The position numbers and the translations under genes are program-made. A stretch of 64,000 bases of DNA from Methyloterricola oryzae (GTDB lineage Bacteria > Pseudomonadota > Gammaproteobacteria > Methylococcales > Methylococcaceae), in assembly GCF_000934725.1 (NCBI RefSeq), contig NZ_JYNS01000011.1:1-64000 (forward strand), read 5' to 3'. The notes under the pieces were generated by a model, which saw nothing but the letters and a program-made list of their open reading frames with translations, was not told the DNA's origin and searched no databases. Positions 20,522 to 29,456 of this stretch are shown here, one piece after another. Every line of letters begins with the position of its first letter. Positions within the stretch are counted from its first letter, which is position 1.

Positions 20522-20986
20522 AAGAACCTTTCAGTCGTTTCAAAACCATGCGGGCAGCCGCCACCGGGAGCAACCGAGGTCGACTTGGCGCGGCCGCACG
20601 GCTGTCATTCGACCGGTTCGAGGCCGCGCAAAAAGACTCAAGCCGTGCCCTGCTGGCCCAGCACCGAAGCCTTGACACCGGCAAATTCCCGCGAGGATAT
20701 CCACCGGATCGCAATTGTGGGCGATCTGCGGCAAATGCCACACTCACTTTGCCTCAAATACTTACACAAGCCAATGAAATATAGGATATTTTTAATTGTA
20801 AAAAACTTGACCAGGGAAAACCAAATGCTAGCCGGGGCGTACACTTAGCGCGTTTGCAGACGGCTTTTGCACCAAGTTATCCACAGATTCTGTGAATATC
20901 TCGTGACAGCCTGAAACGCACAATTTTGACGATTGTCAAATTTGTGAACTAACCCCGTCCAGAGTAAGCCCCCATCGGTCACAGGC
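20522..20986. other. Intergenic region with one DnaA-box consensus
   Basis: There is no credible gene in 465 bases. The half near 20760-20960 is AT-rich, unlike its surroundings. A perfect DnaA-box sequence TTATCCACA lies at 20877-20885, but it is single, so an origin is not supported. It holds the promoter of the transporter gene. Confidence 0.4.
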
Positions 20987-22189
20987 CTAAGTGGGTAAGG
21001 ATCTTTCCGGCTGTGGCCTTGCAAGCAAAGGCTGCAGCGCTGTCTCCACCGCATCGAGGTCCGTGTGAGCGCGGTGCACCCATTCCTCGCCCCAATAGAA
21101 ATTGCAGCTGGTCTCCGCCCGTAGCAGGCGCCACTGCGCCTCGGTCAGCGCGTGCCAGTCCGCCGGGTCGTGATCTTCTCCGGCAATCGCCCCCTCCCGC
21201 AGCCGGTGAAATGTCGCACTCACGGCATGCAGCCGGGCCAGTGCGTCCTTCTGCAGTTGCGAGCCCGTCCATTGGGTGAAATCGCGCCCATGATGCCAAC
21301 CGGTGTTCCAGGCCCCCTCTCGCACGCGCACTTCGCTGTGTACGCCGTGGCGTTCGATGTAGTCGCTGATGAAGGTGGGCCGGATACGGCCGCCGCCGCG
21401 AGCCTGGTTCATCAACTCGAGATAGAAGCAGGTCCAGAAGTTACTGCCCTCGGTGGTGTTGCGGAACCAGCCCCCGTTCTCGCCGTCGGTGCAGGTGGTC
21501 ACCAGGGGCTCGAAATCGCACCAGCGGGTGCGTTCGATCAGTTCGTTCTCGAACCAGCCGAACTCCATGCCGGACTCCTGGGCGTCGGACAAATCCCGGT
21601 CGCGCACGATCACCACGATCTCGGCGTCGCCGTGGCGGGCGATATGCGGGCGGTAGCGCAATTCCTCCCAGCGCATGGGCGAAACCGGTTCCACGTGTTC
21701 GCTGTCCACCAGCACATAGCGGTAACCCGCCTGTTGCAGCAGCGGAATCAGCTCCATGGAAAAGCCCATCTCGGGCGGCCAGAATCCGTTGAATTGCTCG
21801 CGCCAGAACAGGTGCTTGGCGACGCCCTGCCAGCGGTGAAGATGATCTTCGCGGTCCACCACCGGAATCAGGGGCAGCACGGGATGGTAATAACCGGTTC
21901 CCAGAATCTCGATGATGCTCTGATTCTGCAGTTGCCAGAGCAGGGAGCCGCAATCGACCATGCCATAGACCCGTTGCTGGAATTCGGGGCTGGAGAGGGT
22001 CTCGAGTAAGGTGCCGGACAAGGACAGGTGCACGCGGCCCACATCCTCGTAACCCCAGAGCGACCTTGGAATCCGGTCGTAGGCATACAGGATCTCCTTG
22101 GCCTCCCATGGGTTATGGTCCAGCAGAAACTCCAGGTTGCCGGGTGGTTGGTGGAGATTCAGGACGAGCGCGTGATGAATAGTCGACAT
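20987..22189 (-). CDS. Glycoside hydrolase family 57 protein
   Basis: This is a predicted cytoplasmic retaining alpha-glucan-active enzyme of 400 residues, with no signal peptide. The family signature begins at once (HHALVLNLHQPPGNLEFL). GFWPPEMGFSMELIPLL carries the catalytic Glu (the residue after Pro-Pro) and the downstream CTDGENGGWF carries the acid/base Asp. GH57 enzymes act as alpha-amylases, 4-alpha-glucanotransferases or branching enzymes. At 400 residues this is the short, one-domain type, and its specificity cannot be read directly. With glgX in the same window, a role in glycogen or maltodextrin turnover is a fair inference. The ATG at 22189 has a weak ribosome-binding site. Confidence 0.87.
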   Translation of the reverse strand: MSTIHHALVLNLHQPPGNLEFLLDHNPWEAKEILYAYDRIPRSLWGYEDVGRVHLSLSGTLLETLSSPEFQQRVYGMVDCGSLLWQLQNQSIIEILGTGYYHPVLPLIPVVDREDHLHRWQGVAKHLFWREQFNGFWPPEMGFSMELIPLLQQAGYRYVLVDSEHVEPVSPMRWEELRYRPHIARHGDAEIVVIVRDRDLSDAQESGMEFGWFENELIERTRWCDFEPLVTTCTDGENGGWFRNTTEGSNFWTCFYLELMNQARGGGRIRPTFISDYIERHGVHSEVRVREGAWNTGWHHGRDFTQWTGSQLQKDALARLHAVSATFHRLREGAIAGEDHDPADWHALTEAQWRLLRAETSCNFYWGEEWVHRAHTDLDAVETALQPLLARPQPERSLPT

Positions 22190-22564
22190 GGGATCAGCTT
22201 CCTCATCGGTGCAATAAGACGTGCCGCTTACGCCGCATCGGGCACATCGCCCGAAGGCGCCGCGGCGGCGGTTCCCGCTGTCGCGAGACGGCTGCGGCTT
22301 CCTATTTTCCGCGATTTGCCCGTGAAGAACAGCCCCGGCTTTAAGTGAACCCGCGAGGCAAGGAAATGGCCGAGAAATTGTTAACGTTCGGTGTCCTCGC
22401 TCATTCCCCCTCGCAGGGGGAACGCGAGGATGGGGGGGTAGAACGCCCGGACGAAGAAGCCAAATCGAATTTCACTGCAGCGGTCAAGGTGCCCCCCCAC
22501 CCTACCATCCCCCTGACAGGTGGAGGGAAACGGACATGCTGCAACGGTCACCGCAAACATAGCC
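22190..22564. other. Intergenic region holding a palindromic repeat
   Basis: No gene is visible in these 375 bases. The main feature is the imperfect inverted repeat listed separately. The part next to the GH57 gene presumably contains its promoter. Confidence 0.4.
22399..22528. repeat. Imperfect inverted repeat, MITE/REP-like
   Basis: Two arms of about 40 bases face each other: 22399-22441 (TCATTCCCCCTCGCAGGGGG..., ending GATGGGGGGG) and 22488-22528 (its reverse complement reads TCCCTCCACCTGTCAGGGGG..., ending GGTGGGGGGG). They match at most positions and enclose about 46 bases. The left arm holds its own small hairpin, CCCCCTCGCAGGGGG. The form is like the dispersed palindromic elements common between genes in beta- and gammaproteobacteria. 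Confidence 0.7.
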
Positions 22565-25500
22565 TTACATTTTTTCAAATTCTTCCAAGGGCTTGCCTCC
22601 CAGCCCGCGCAGCAGAGCTTCCACCTCGTCCGGGTCGGCAGGCTTGACCAGATGACCAAAGAACCCCGCTTCCGCGGTGCGTTTGAGATCCTGCGCCTGA
22701 CCGAAACCGGTGAGCGCAACCACCGGCAGGTCGGCGCCGCCAGGCAGCTCCCGTATCCTGCTGAATGCGTCGAAGCCGGTCATATCCGGCAGGCCGATAT
22801 CGAGGAAGACCACGTCCGGCCTGCTCTCCTGCACCCGCTGCACGGCTTCGCCACCGCTGTTGGCGATTCGGACCTGGTGACCAATCAGTTCGAGCAGCAT
22901 GCCGAAGGAATCGGCTACGGACGGGATATCGTCCACCACCAGGACCTTAAGTGCCCGGCTTTCCTCGGTCGGACACGGGGTAACGAGCGCGGGCTGACGC
23001 CTCGGCGTGGTACGCTGGCCAGCCAGGGGCAGGTGCACAGTAACCGTGCTGCCCTGCCCCGGCCCCGGACTTTCGGCGCGAATGCTGCCGCCATGCAGTT
23101 GCACCAGACGCTTCGCCAGCGCCAGACCGATCCCCATGCCGGAATCGGCGTGGTCAGGCAGGTGTTTGCCTTGAACAAAGGGCTCGAAGATGCGCGGCAG
23201 CAATTCCGCTTCTATGCCGATGCCGCTATCACGGACGCTCAGCACGAACTCACCTTCCACAGCCTCGGCGCGCACCCAGATTTCGCCGTGGGCCGGCGTG
23301 TATTTGGCGGCATTCTGCAGCAGGTTGTCGAATACTTGAACCAGTCGCGCCATATCGCCTTCCAGGTAGAGGCCCTCGATAACGGCATGAATGTGCAGGC
23401 GCTGGCCCAGGCGGTCGATCACTGGCTGGCTGATGGCCACCGCCTGCTGCATGAGCTCGCTGGCAGCAAACCGGCTGCGCTTGAATTCCAGCTTGCCCTG
23501 GGCGATGCGCGACACATCCAGCAGATCGCCCACCAGGCGGTTGAGCTGTTGCAACTGGCCGGTCACCGTATGCTCGGTCCATTGCACGGTCGGGTCCTGC
23601 TTGGCCGAGCGGCGCAGCACCGCCATAGCATTATTGATCGCCGCCAGCGGATTGCGGATCTCGTGGGACAGCATGGCGATGAAGGCGTCCTTCTGCCGGT
23701 CGCTGGCCTCCAGGGATTCGTGTTGTGTCTTCAGGAGGATCTCAGCGGACTTGCGCCCGCTGATGTCCATGCAGATACCCATCATCTGAATCTCGGGACC
23801 CAGGCTGTTGCAATAGGTCGTGCCCATAGCGCTGAGCCAGACAACCGTGCCGTTGGACCTGAGCACACGGAACTCCTGGTTGAAGGTTCGCGCCGACCGT
23901 GTCGACTGCAGCAGTTCCCTGCCCACCTGGCGCCGGTCCTTCGGATGGATCGCCTTGAGGATGTCCTTGAACCGGGGTCTCCAGCCAGCGTCGTGTCCAA
24001 ACAGGCGCCAGCAGCGCTTGTTGCCCTCCAGCACGCCGTCGCGCGGCTTCCAGTACCAAAGACCGATTCCCAGGGACTCGGTGGTCAGGCGCAGCCTTTC
24101 CTCGCTCTGCTGCAAGCGCAATTCGGCCTCGGCTTTCTCCGTGATGTCGGTGAAAAGGCCGATGAGCCGCGAGATATGGCCCGCCTCCTGCACGGCGCTG
24201 ATGGTCATCATGTGGCGTACGACGCGGCCATCCTTGCAGCGGTTCCATAATTCACCGACCCAGTATCCCCGCTCCCGGCACGATTCGCGCATGGCACTGA
24301 AGAAGGCCTTATCGTGACGACCGGAACTGAGCAAGCGGGCGTTCTGGCCGATGGCTTCGTACCGGGAATAGCCGGTGAGCGAAACGAAAGCCTGATTGAC
24401 GTCGATGATGGTGCCTTCGGCGTCGGTAATCAGGATGCCCTCGCAGGAGTTCTCGAACACGCTGGCGGCCAGACGCAGTTGCAGTTCCGCCGCCAGTTCC
24501 CGGGAACGGTCGTAACCGATGGCGATATAGCGGCTGTCGGGAAGCTGCTGGGTATTAAGCTGGAAAGGAATCTCGCGTCCGTCCTTGTGCTTCAGGGTCC
24601 AGGTGCGTACCTGGTTCTCCCCGCGCTCCATGGCCGCCAGGTATGCATACAATTCCGGGCGGTCGCCGTCCCCCACCAGTTCGGCGATTTGCATGCCGTG
24701 CAGTTCGTCCAGGGAATACCCCAGGGCGAGCAGGCCGGCCGGGTTGGCATAGACGAATCGTCCCGCATGATCGGCGATAAGGATGATGGCGGAAACCCAC
24801 TCCATCACGCGCCGGGCATTTTCCTCGCTGGCTTCCAGATCGTGCAGCGCCGTTTGCAGTGCGGCGGTGCGCTCCTCCACCAATTTTTCCAGGCCCTGAC
24901 GGTATATCTCCAGCTCCGCCCGCTCCAGCTTTTGCCGGGTGATGTCGATCTGCTCGGCGACATAATGGGTGATTCGGCCGTCGGGCTGCCGCAATGGCCA
25001 GACGGAGACGGCGTCCGTATAAATGCGCCCATCCTTGGCGCGGTTGGTGAACTCCCCGGTCCATACTCGGCCCTGCCGTAGGCTTTCCCACATGGCCGCG
25101 AACGTTTCCGGTGGCGTCAGACCCGAGTTGACCAAGCTGGGAGTCTTGCCCAACGCCTCTTCCCGTGTGTACCCGGAGTTGCGCACGAAGGTCTCGTTCA
25201 CGAACTCGATGTGGCCCGCCAGGTCGGTGATGATGACGGAATTGGAACTCTGTTCCACCGCCAGCGACAGTTTGCGCAGGGCCTGCACGCGCCTCCGACG
25301 CTCGGAGACATCGCGGCCGGTCAGCACAGCGCCGGCAATTTCCCCGCCCTTTCCCCTTATGGGCGCAAAATTGAAGCTGGCGAACCAGCTTTCGCCGCTG
25401 CCTTTGCGGGTTACCTGCAACTCTTCGTCGAAGCCGCTTTCCCCTCTGAGCGCCCGCGCCGCGGGCCAATCATCCGAAGGCAGGACAGTCTCCTGCGGCG

Positions 25501-26665
25501 TACGTGCTTCCAGCAAATCGGTGTAATCCGTCAAAGTCGTTCCGGCCTGCGAGCGGTGACAAAACCCATGGAACTGGAGAAATGCGTCGTTGCAATGCGC
25601 GACCCGGCCATCCGCGTCGAAGATGCACACCGCATCGCTCATGGCCGCCAAGGCGCTTTCCAATTGCAGCGCCCGCTCGCTGGCGAGCCGGTCGAGGTTC
25701 GCATTCCATTCGCGCAGTGCGGCAAGCGCTCGGCCACGTTCCGCGAGAATCCCGGCCATCGACTGGAACACCAGGCTGGCGACGCCGGGATAGAGAAGCA
25801 CACGCAGCTCTGCGTCCTCCAAAGAGCTCCCGGGCAACACAAAAGGCCCGACCCCCAAAGCCACGGAGCGTGCGGCAAATGCCGCCATAATCATGGCGGC
25901 AAGAGTAACCCCCTCGGTTCCGAATCGCACCGCCGCCCACAGCAGCCAGAGCATCAGCACGAAATTCATGCTCAGCCAGCCGAACTTTCCGAAGTACAGG
26001 CCATAGGCCGTCAGGCTCAGGGATGCCACCAGACAGACGGCCTCCACCGGTTGGCGCAAAAGCCGGCTGGAACGCGCAGCCTGCCAGTTGGAGACAAGCG
26101 ATAGGGCCCAGGGCGCCGTGAACCAGATTCCCGACCAATCCGCCAGGCCGAGTCGCAGCCAGGTTTCAGGGAACGGCGCGGCCTGAGCGATGTGCAGCAA
26201 GGCCGCCGCGAGCGGGGCGGTCAGGGCAAAGGTAACCAGCACGGATACAGCCGCGAATTGGATGACACCCTTCAGGCTGTCGAAAACGAAGCGCTCGACG
26301 CTGCGCAGCCGCAAAAGAGACGCCCCGGCGACGGCGCCCAGGGCGTCGAACATGAAAAAGCCGGACTCCCAGCCCAAGGCCACCCCGTGCAAGCCGGAAC
26401 GGACGGCAAGGATGGCTATGAGAGCCGTGACGATGAGTGTCGGCCAGCGCCGAACCGGGAAGCAGATCAGCGCTGCCCACAGGAGCCCCGCCGCCGGCCT
26501 GAACGAAGTGAAGGTGGCCGCAATCGAAAGCAGGTCGCCCAGCTCCGCCGTCAGCGCGCAGGCGATGCCGAATCCCGTCAGGAGCTGGAGGAAATGGCGC
26601 GGCGACTCGGGCTCCAAACGCCCCTGGCCCGTCATCGGCAGTATCTGGCTAGAAACCGGAACCAT
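22565..26665 (-). CDS. MASE1/multi-PAS hybrid sensor histidine kinase
   Basis: This very large inner-membrane sensor has about 1366 residues. The N-terminal third is a MASE1-type domain with about eight helices (FRPAAGLLWAALICFPVRRWPTLIVTALIAILAV, WSGIWFTAPWALSLVSNW). Several PAS/PAC modules follow (about 330-940, e.g. VIITDLAGHIEFVNETFVRNSGYTREEALG, GILITDAEGTIIDVNQAFVSLTGYSRYEA). Then come HisKA with His1001 in AMLSHEIRNPLAAINNA, HATPase (DNLLQNAAKYTP, RDSGIGIEAELL, GMGIGLALAKRL), and a C-terminal receiver with Asp1289 in VVFLDIGLPDMTGF. ATG 26665 is chosen because the longer frame has only a TTG (26749). There is no output domain, so phosphate must pass to another protein. The FixJ-like regulator transcribed divergently is a candidate. 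Confidence 0.92.
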   Translation of the reverse strand: MVPVSSQILPMTGQGRLEPESPRHFLQLLTGFGIACALTAELGDLLSIAATFTSFRPAAGLLWAALICFPVRRWPTLIVTALIAILAVRSGLHGVALGWESGFFMFDALGAVAGASLLRLRSVERFVFDSLKGVIQFAAVSVLVTFALTAPLAAALLHIAQAAPFPETWLRLGLADWSGIWFTAPWALSLVSNWQAARSSRLLRQPVEAVCLVASLSLTAYGLYFGKFGWLSMNFVLMLWLLWAAVRFGTEGVTLAAMIMAAFAARSVALGVGPFVLPGSSLEDAELRVLLYPGVASLVFQSMAGILAERGRALAALREWNANLDRLASERALQLESALAAMSDAVCIFDADGRVAHCNDAFLQFHGFCHRSQAGTTLTDYTDLLEARTPQETVLPSDDWPAARALRGESGFDEELQVTRKGSGESWFASFNFAPIRGKGGEIAGAVLTGRDVSERRRRVQALRKLSLAVEQSSNSVIITDLAGHIEFVNETFVRNSGYTREEALGKTPSLVNSGLTPPETFAAMWESLRQGRVWTGEFTNRAKDGRIYTDAVSVWPLRQPDGRITHYVAEQIDITRQKLERAELEIYRQGLEKLVEERTAALQTALHDLEASEENARRVMEWVSAIILIADHAGRFVYANPAGLLALGYSLDELHGMQIAELVGDGDRPELYAYLAAMERGENQVRTWTLKHKDGREIPFQLNTQQLPDSRYIAIGYDRSRELAAELQLRLAASVFENSCEGILITDAEGTIIDVNQAFVSLTGYSRYEAIGQNARLLSSGRHDKAFFSAMRESCRERGYWVGELWNRCKDGRVVRHMMTISAVQEAGHISRLIGLFTDITEKAEAELRLQQSEERLRLTTESLGIGLWYWKPRDGVLEGNKRCWRLFGHDAGWRPRFKDILKAIHPKDRRQVGRELLQSTRSARTFNQEFRVLRSNGTVVWLSAMGTTYCNSLGPEIQMMGICMDISGRKSAEILLKTQHESLEASDRQKDAFIAMLSHEIRNPLAAINNAMAVLRRSAKQDPTVQWTEHTVTGQLQQLNRLVGDLLDVSRIAQGKLEFKRSRFAASELMQQAVAISQPVIDRLGQRLHIHAVIEGLYLEGDMARLVQVFDNLLQNAAKYTPAHGEIWVRAEAVEGEFVLSVRDSGIGIEAELLPRIFEPFVQGKHLPDHADSGMGIGLALAKRLVQLHGGSIRAESPGPGQGSTVTVHLPLAGQRTTPRRQPALVTPCPTEESRALKVLVVDDIPSVADSFGMLLELIGHQVRIANSGGEAVQRVQESRPDVVFLDIGLPDMTGFDAFSRIRELPGGADLPVVALTGFGQAQDLKRTAEAGFFGHLVKPADPDEVEALLRGLGGKPLEEFEKM

Positions 26666-27094
26666 GGCATAAATCCCCGCTGACTGGGCGCAGACCCTGC
26701 GAAACCGATAATGCGGTGCAAAGCGGACCTCGATCCGTCGCGGCAGCAATCGTCATGGCCACGCCGAATGCAAAAGGGCCCTCGCGGAAACGGTGCGCTA
26801 TAGTATCCAAATTAGTGCGCGCGCACTCCGCCGCGGCAAAACGCGGAAACGGCGCCAGACACGCCGGAGCGGCGAAGCGCGGGGCCCTGACAGCAAAGAC
26901 TCAAAGAAACGCCCTGCCCCAGTCACCTGATCACCTAAACTGGCCCCGGCTACCGTATAAGTGTTTTTACTATTGTTATGATATCGCACTTGACCCAATT
27001 TACACTTAAAAAATTCAAGGATTCCCTGCCATTCACGCAGAACGGTGCGGATTGCCGTAACGCGCCTTTTTGCCGCACAAGCAGACACCACGCC
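26666..27094. promoter_or_regulatory. Divergent intergenic region, hybrid kinase and FixJ-like regulator
   Basis: No credible gene lies in these 429 bases. The right half turns AT-rich at about 26955-27020 and probably holds the regulator promoter. No operator could be assigned. Confidence 0.4.
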
Positions 27095-27751
27095 ATGAAC
27101 GCCGAAACACCGTATGTCTACATAGTTGATGACGATCCTGAGCTATGCCGCGCCCTGGCCTGGCTGTTCCGGGTCGAAGGCATCGAAACCAAGGTCTATC
27201 ATTCGGCTGAAGCCTTCCTGACCCACTGCCTCAGCGGCATGGCCGGTTGCGTGGTGATGGACGTGCGCCTTACCGGCATGTCCGGGCTGGAGGCACAGCA
27301 CTGGCTGGTTGAACACGGCATCGAGATACCTATTGTCTTCATCTCCGGCCACGGCGACGTACCCACCACCCGGCAAGCCTTCCTTTCCGGCGCCGTGGAC
27401 TTCATACAGAAGCCCTATGAGCCGGAGGAATTGCTCGCCCAGGTCCGCAATGCCCTCGCCAGCGCCCAAGTGTGCCAGGAAAGCCGCCGGGCTCGGAGAT
27501 CACTGAAGGAGCGCTATGACAGCCTCACCGCGCGCGAGAAGGAGATCATGCTGCTGGTAGGCCACGGGCTGTCATCCAAGCAAATCGCCAATTCCCTTGG
27601 AATCAGTTCGCGTACCGTCGAGGTGCACCGCGGACACCTGATGGAAAAAATGGAAGCCGAGAGCCTGCCCCAACTGGTGTTGATGATCTGCGATCTGGGC
27701 CTGCTGAATCCCAGCGACGCATCCCGCCTCAACCAGGGCAAGAGTGCATGA
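27095..27751 (+). CDS. FixJ/NarL-type response regulator
   Basis: This 218-residue DNA-binding regulator has a receiver domain (about 7-120) with the acidic pair in YIVDDDPEL, phosphoacceptor Asp56 in CVVMDVRLTGMSG, Thr/Ser region VFISGHGDV and KPYEPEEL. A LuxR-type helix-turn-helix follows (about 150-205: LTAREKEIMLLVGHGLSSKQIANSLGISSRTVEVHRGHLMEKM). GHGDVPTT and the KP motif place it in the FixJ/TodT/TtrR group. The start at ATG 27095 matches family N termini (MNAETPYVYIVDDDPE); the frame is open further upstream. It lies 466 bases before a FixL-like kinase on the same strand, its probable partner. The hybrid kinase gene diverges from it and is a second candidate. Confidence 0.92.
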   Translation: MNAETPYVYIVDDDPELCRALAWLFRVEGIETKVYHSAEAFLTHCLSGMAGCVVMDVRLTGMSGLEAQHWLVEHGIEIPIVFISGHGDVPTTRQAFLSGAVDFIQKPYEPEELLAQVRNALASAQVCQESRRARRSLKERYDSLTAREKEIMLLVGHGLSSKQIANSLGISSRTVEVHRGHLMEKMEAESLPQLVLMICDLGLLNPSDASRLNQGKSA

Positions 27752-28217
27752 ATTCCTGACCTCGCCGCAAACCAATTGCCAGGCTCCGGCGTCCCGCCTG
27801 TATCCGTACTATTACGGGTTTCCTCTAAGAAAGATGGGTATTTAATACCTGCCACAAGGGTTATAAACAAGTGCATAAAACTAACCCGACAACAGTGGCG
27901 CTGTATTAATAATGCGCGGATTGAATACTTCCTGAATTTGTCCGCCCCCAGGCTGACAGGCGTCGTCACAGCAATCGGGAGATTGGCGCCAGAGGCCGCG
28001 GTGCAAGGAACTCGCGCCAGATGTTTTTCGAACCGAATCGGTCTATTGTGTAATTGATGCCTGACCCAGCGCCGGTGAGTTAAGGTATTGGGCAGGGTTA
28101 ATGACTTGCCTGGTATGGGTGCGGCACAGGGATGTCACAAGCCCCATGTTTTTTGGTCCAGGCACGTATTCATTGAGCGCTCCCGGACGCATTGGCCGGG
28201 GCATCGAGTTCCTGCAT
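27752..28217. other. Intergenic region between regulator and PAS kinase
   Basis: Nothing convincing is coded in these 466 bases unless the kinase starts early at ATG 28101. The region is more AT-rich than the flanking genes and probably contains the kinase promoter. Confidence 0.4.
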
Positions 28218-29375
28218 ATGCAAAATGTCATTGCTGATACTGCAATTGAGTGCGGCGACTTCCTATACGCCGCGATCGAATCTTTGCCTCACTTGGCTTG
28301 GTTGTGCGACGCCAAGGGGAACTGCTTCTACGCTAACCGGCCATTTTCCGAATATTGCCGTAGCGCGCTGGGAGAAAAGGCGCGGCTTAACTGGCTGGAC
28401 CTGATCAGTCGGGACGATGAGGCCAAAACGGTCGAACAGTGGATGGATGCAGCGCCCAGCGGCGCACCTTTCGCGCGCGAACTGCGACTGCGCGACCGCA
28501 GTGGCGCGATGCGCTGGTTTGGCGTCGATGTGGTCCCTGTGCTCGAACCCGGCGGCGGCGTGCGCTTCTGGTTTGGGCTCGGCATCGACCTGACGGCGAA
28601 AAAGCGGGGCGAGGCGGACGCCCTGGCCAGCCAGATCGGCCTCGACGCAGCCCTCGCCCATAACGTGGCGAACCTCACGGTCTCGGCCATGGCGCACGAC
28701 CTGAACCAACCGTTGGCAGCGGCGGGAACCTATGCCAGCGTCGCCATGCGTTTACTGCGCAGCAAGGTGACCGACCGCGACACGTTCGAGCACGCCCTGG
28801 AGCAAGTCATCCGGGAAATCCGGCGCGCGGGACGGATGTTCAAGGATTTCTCCGAAGGAATTCCCATCGAGCCGCCCGGCATGGAATGCTGCGACCTAGG
28901 GCAACTCGCACAAGATGCCGTCGTCAAGTTGCGGGAGAAGGAGACGCTTGACGCACTGCAAGTGTCGGTGACATCCCTTGGAATTGTGGGGACCGTCATG
29001 GCCAACCGGGTATGGCTGGAGCGAAGCCTGCATGCCCTGATACGACTGCGCGCCCCGCCCGCTTCCGAAACGGATGCTGCCCCAAGGGATGTGGTGGTCT
29101 CCGTCACGCCGTCCGCCGACGGCATGTGTGGACAGATCACGATCCAGCACCGGAGCGCGCCCCTGGACGATAACACCATACGCACCCTGTTCAAGCCGCA
29201 CTATTCATTCAAATCGGGCAAGGTGGGACTAGAGCTTGCCCTCCATCGCGCCCTCATCACGGCTCAGGGCGGCGAATTCTGGACCGAACCCAACCGCCAC
29301 GAAGGCCCCGCCTACTGTATCACCCTCCCATTGGCGGCCTGCGCGGGAGCAGAACGGGCTCAGTGTTCCGGTTAG
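28218..29375 (+). CDS. PAS-domain sensor histidine kinase, FixL-like, with degenerate ATPase domain
   Basis: This 385-residue cytoplasmic sensor has no membrane helix. The PAS/PAC region spans about 15-140 (LPHLAWLCDAKGNCFYANRPFSEYC, VRFWFGLGIDLTAKKR). The dimerisation domain has the FixL/DctB-type His box AMAHDLNQPLAAAGTYAS with His160. The following ATPase domain is poorly conserved. The N box is replaced by WLERSLHALIRLRAP, and there is no clear DxGxG. The G2 region reads KVGLELALHRALITAQGG, where families have GLGLAI. It may therefore bind ATP weakly or act mainly as a phosphatase or phosphotransfer partner. ATG 28101 is an alternative start. It lies downstream of the FixJ-like regulator. 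Confidence 0.8.
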   Translation: MQNVIADTAIECGDFLYAAIESLPHLAWLCDAKGNCFYANRPFSEYCRSALGEKARLNWLDLISRDDEAKTVEQWMDAAPSGAPFARELRLRDRSGAMRWFGVDVVPVLEPGGGVRFWFGLGIDLTAKKRGEADALASQIGLDAALAHNVANLTVSAMAHDLNQPLAAAGTYASVAMRLLRSKVTDRDTFEHALEQVIREIRRAGRMFKDFSEGIPIEPPGMECCDLGQLAQDAVVKLREKETLDALQVSVTSLGIVGTVMANRVWLERSLHALIRLRAPPASETDAAPRDVVVSVTPSADGMCGQITIQHRSAPLDDNTIRTLFKPHYSFKSGKVGLELALHRALITAQGGEFWTEPNRHEGPAYCITLPLAACAGAERAQCSG

Positions 29376-29456
29376 AGGCGGCAGGGCTCACCGAACACTG
29401 CCCGACGCCCTGCCCCGCGTAGCCCAAATCGGGCCGGACGCAATCACCCGTGTCCG

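Noticed and set aside
20877-20885. DnaA-box consensus, possible replication origin
   Set aside because: Only one box, no cluster, no dnaA, dnaN or gidA nearby.
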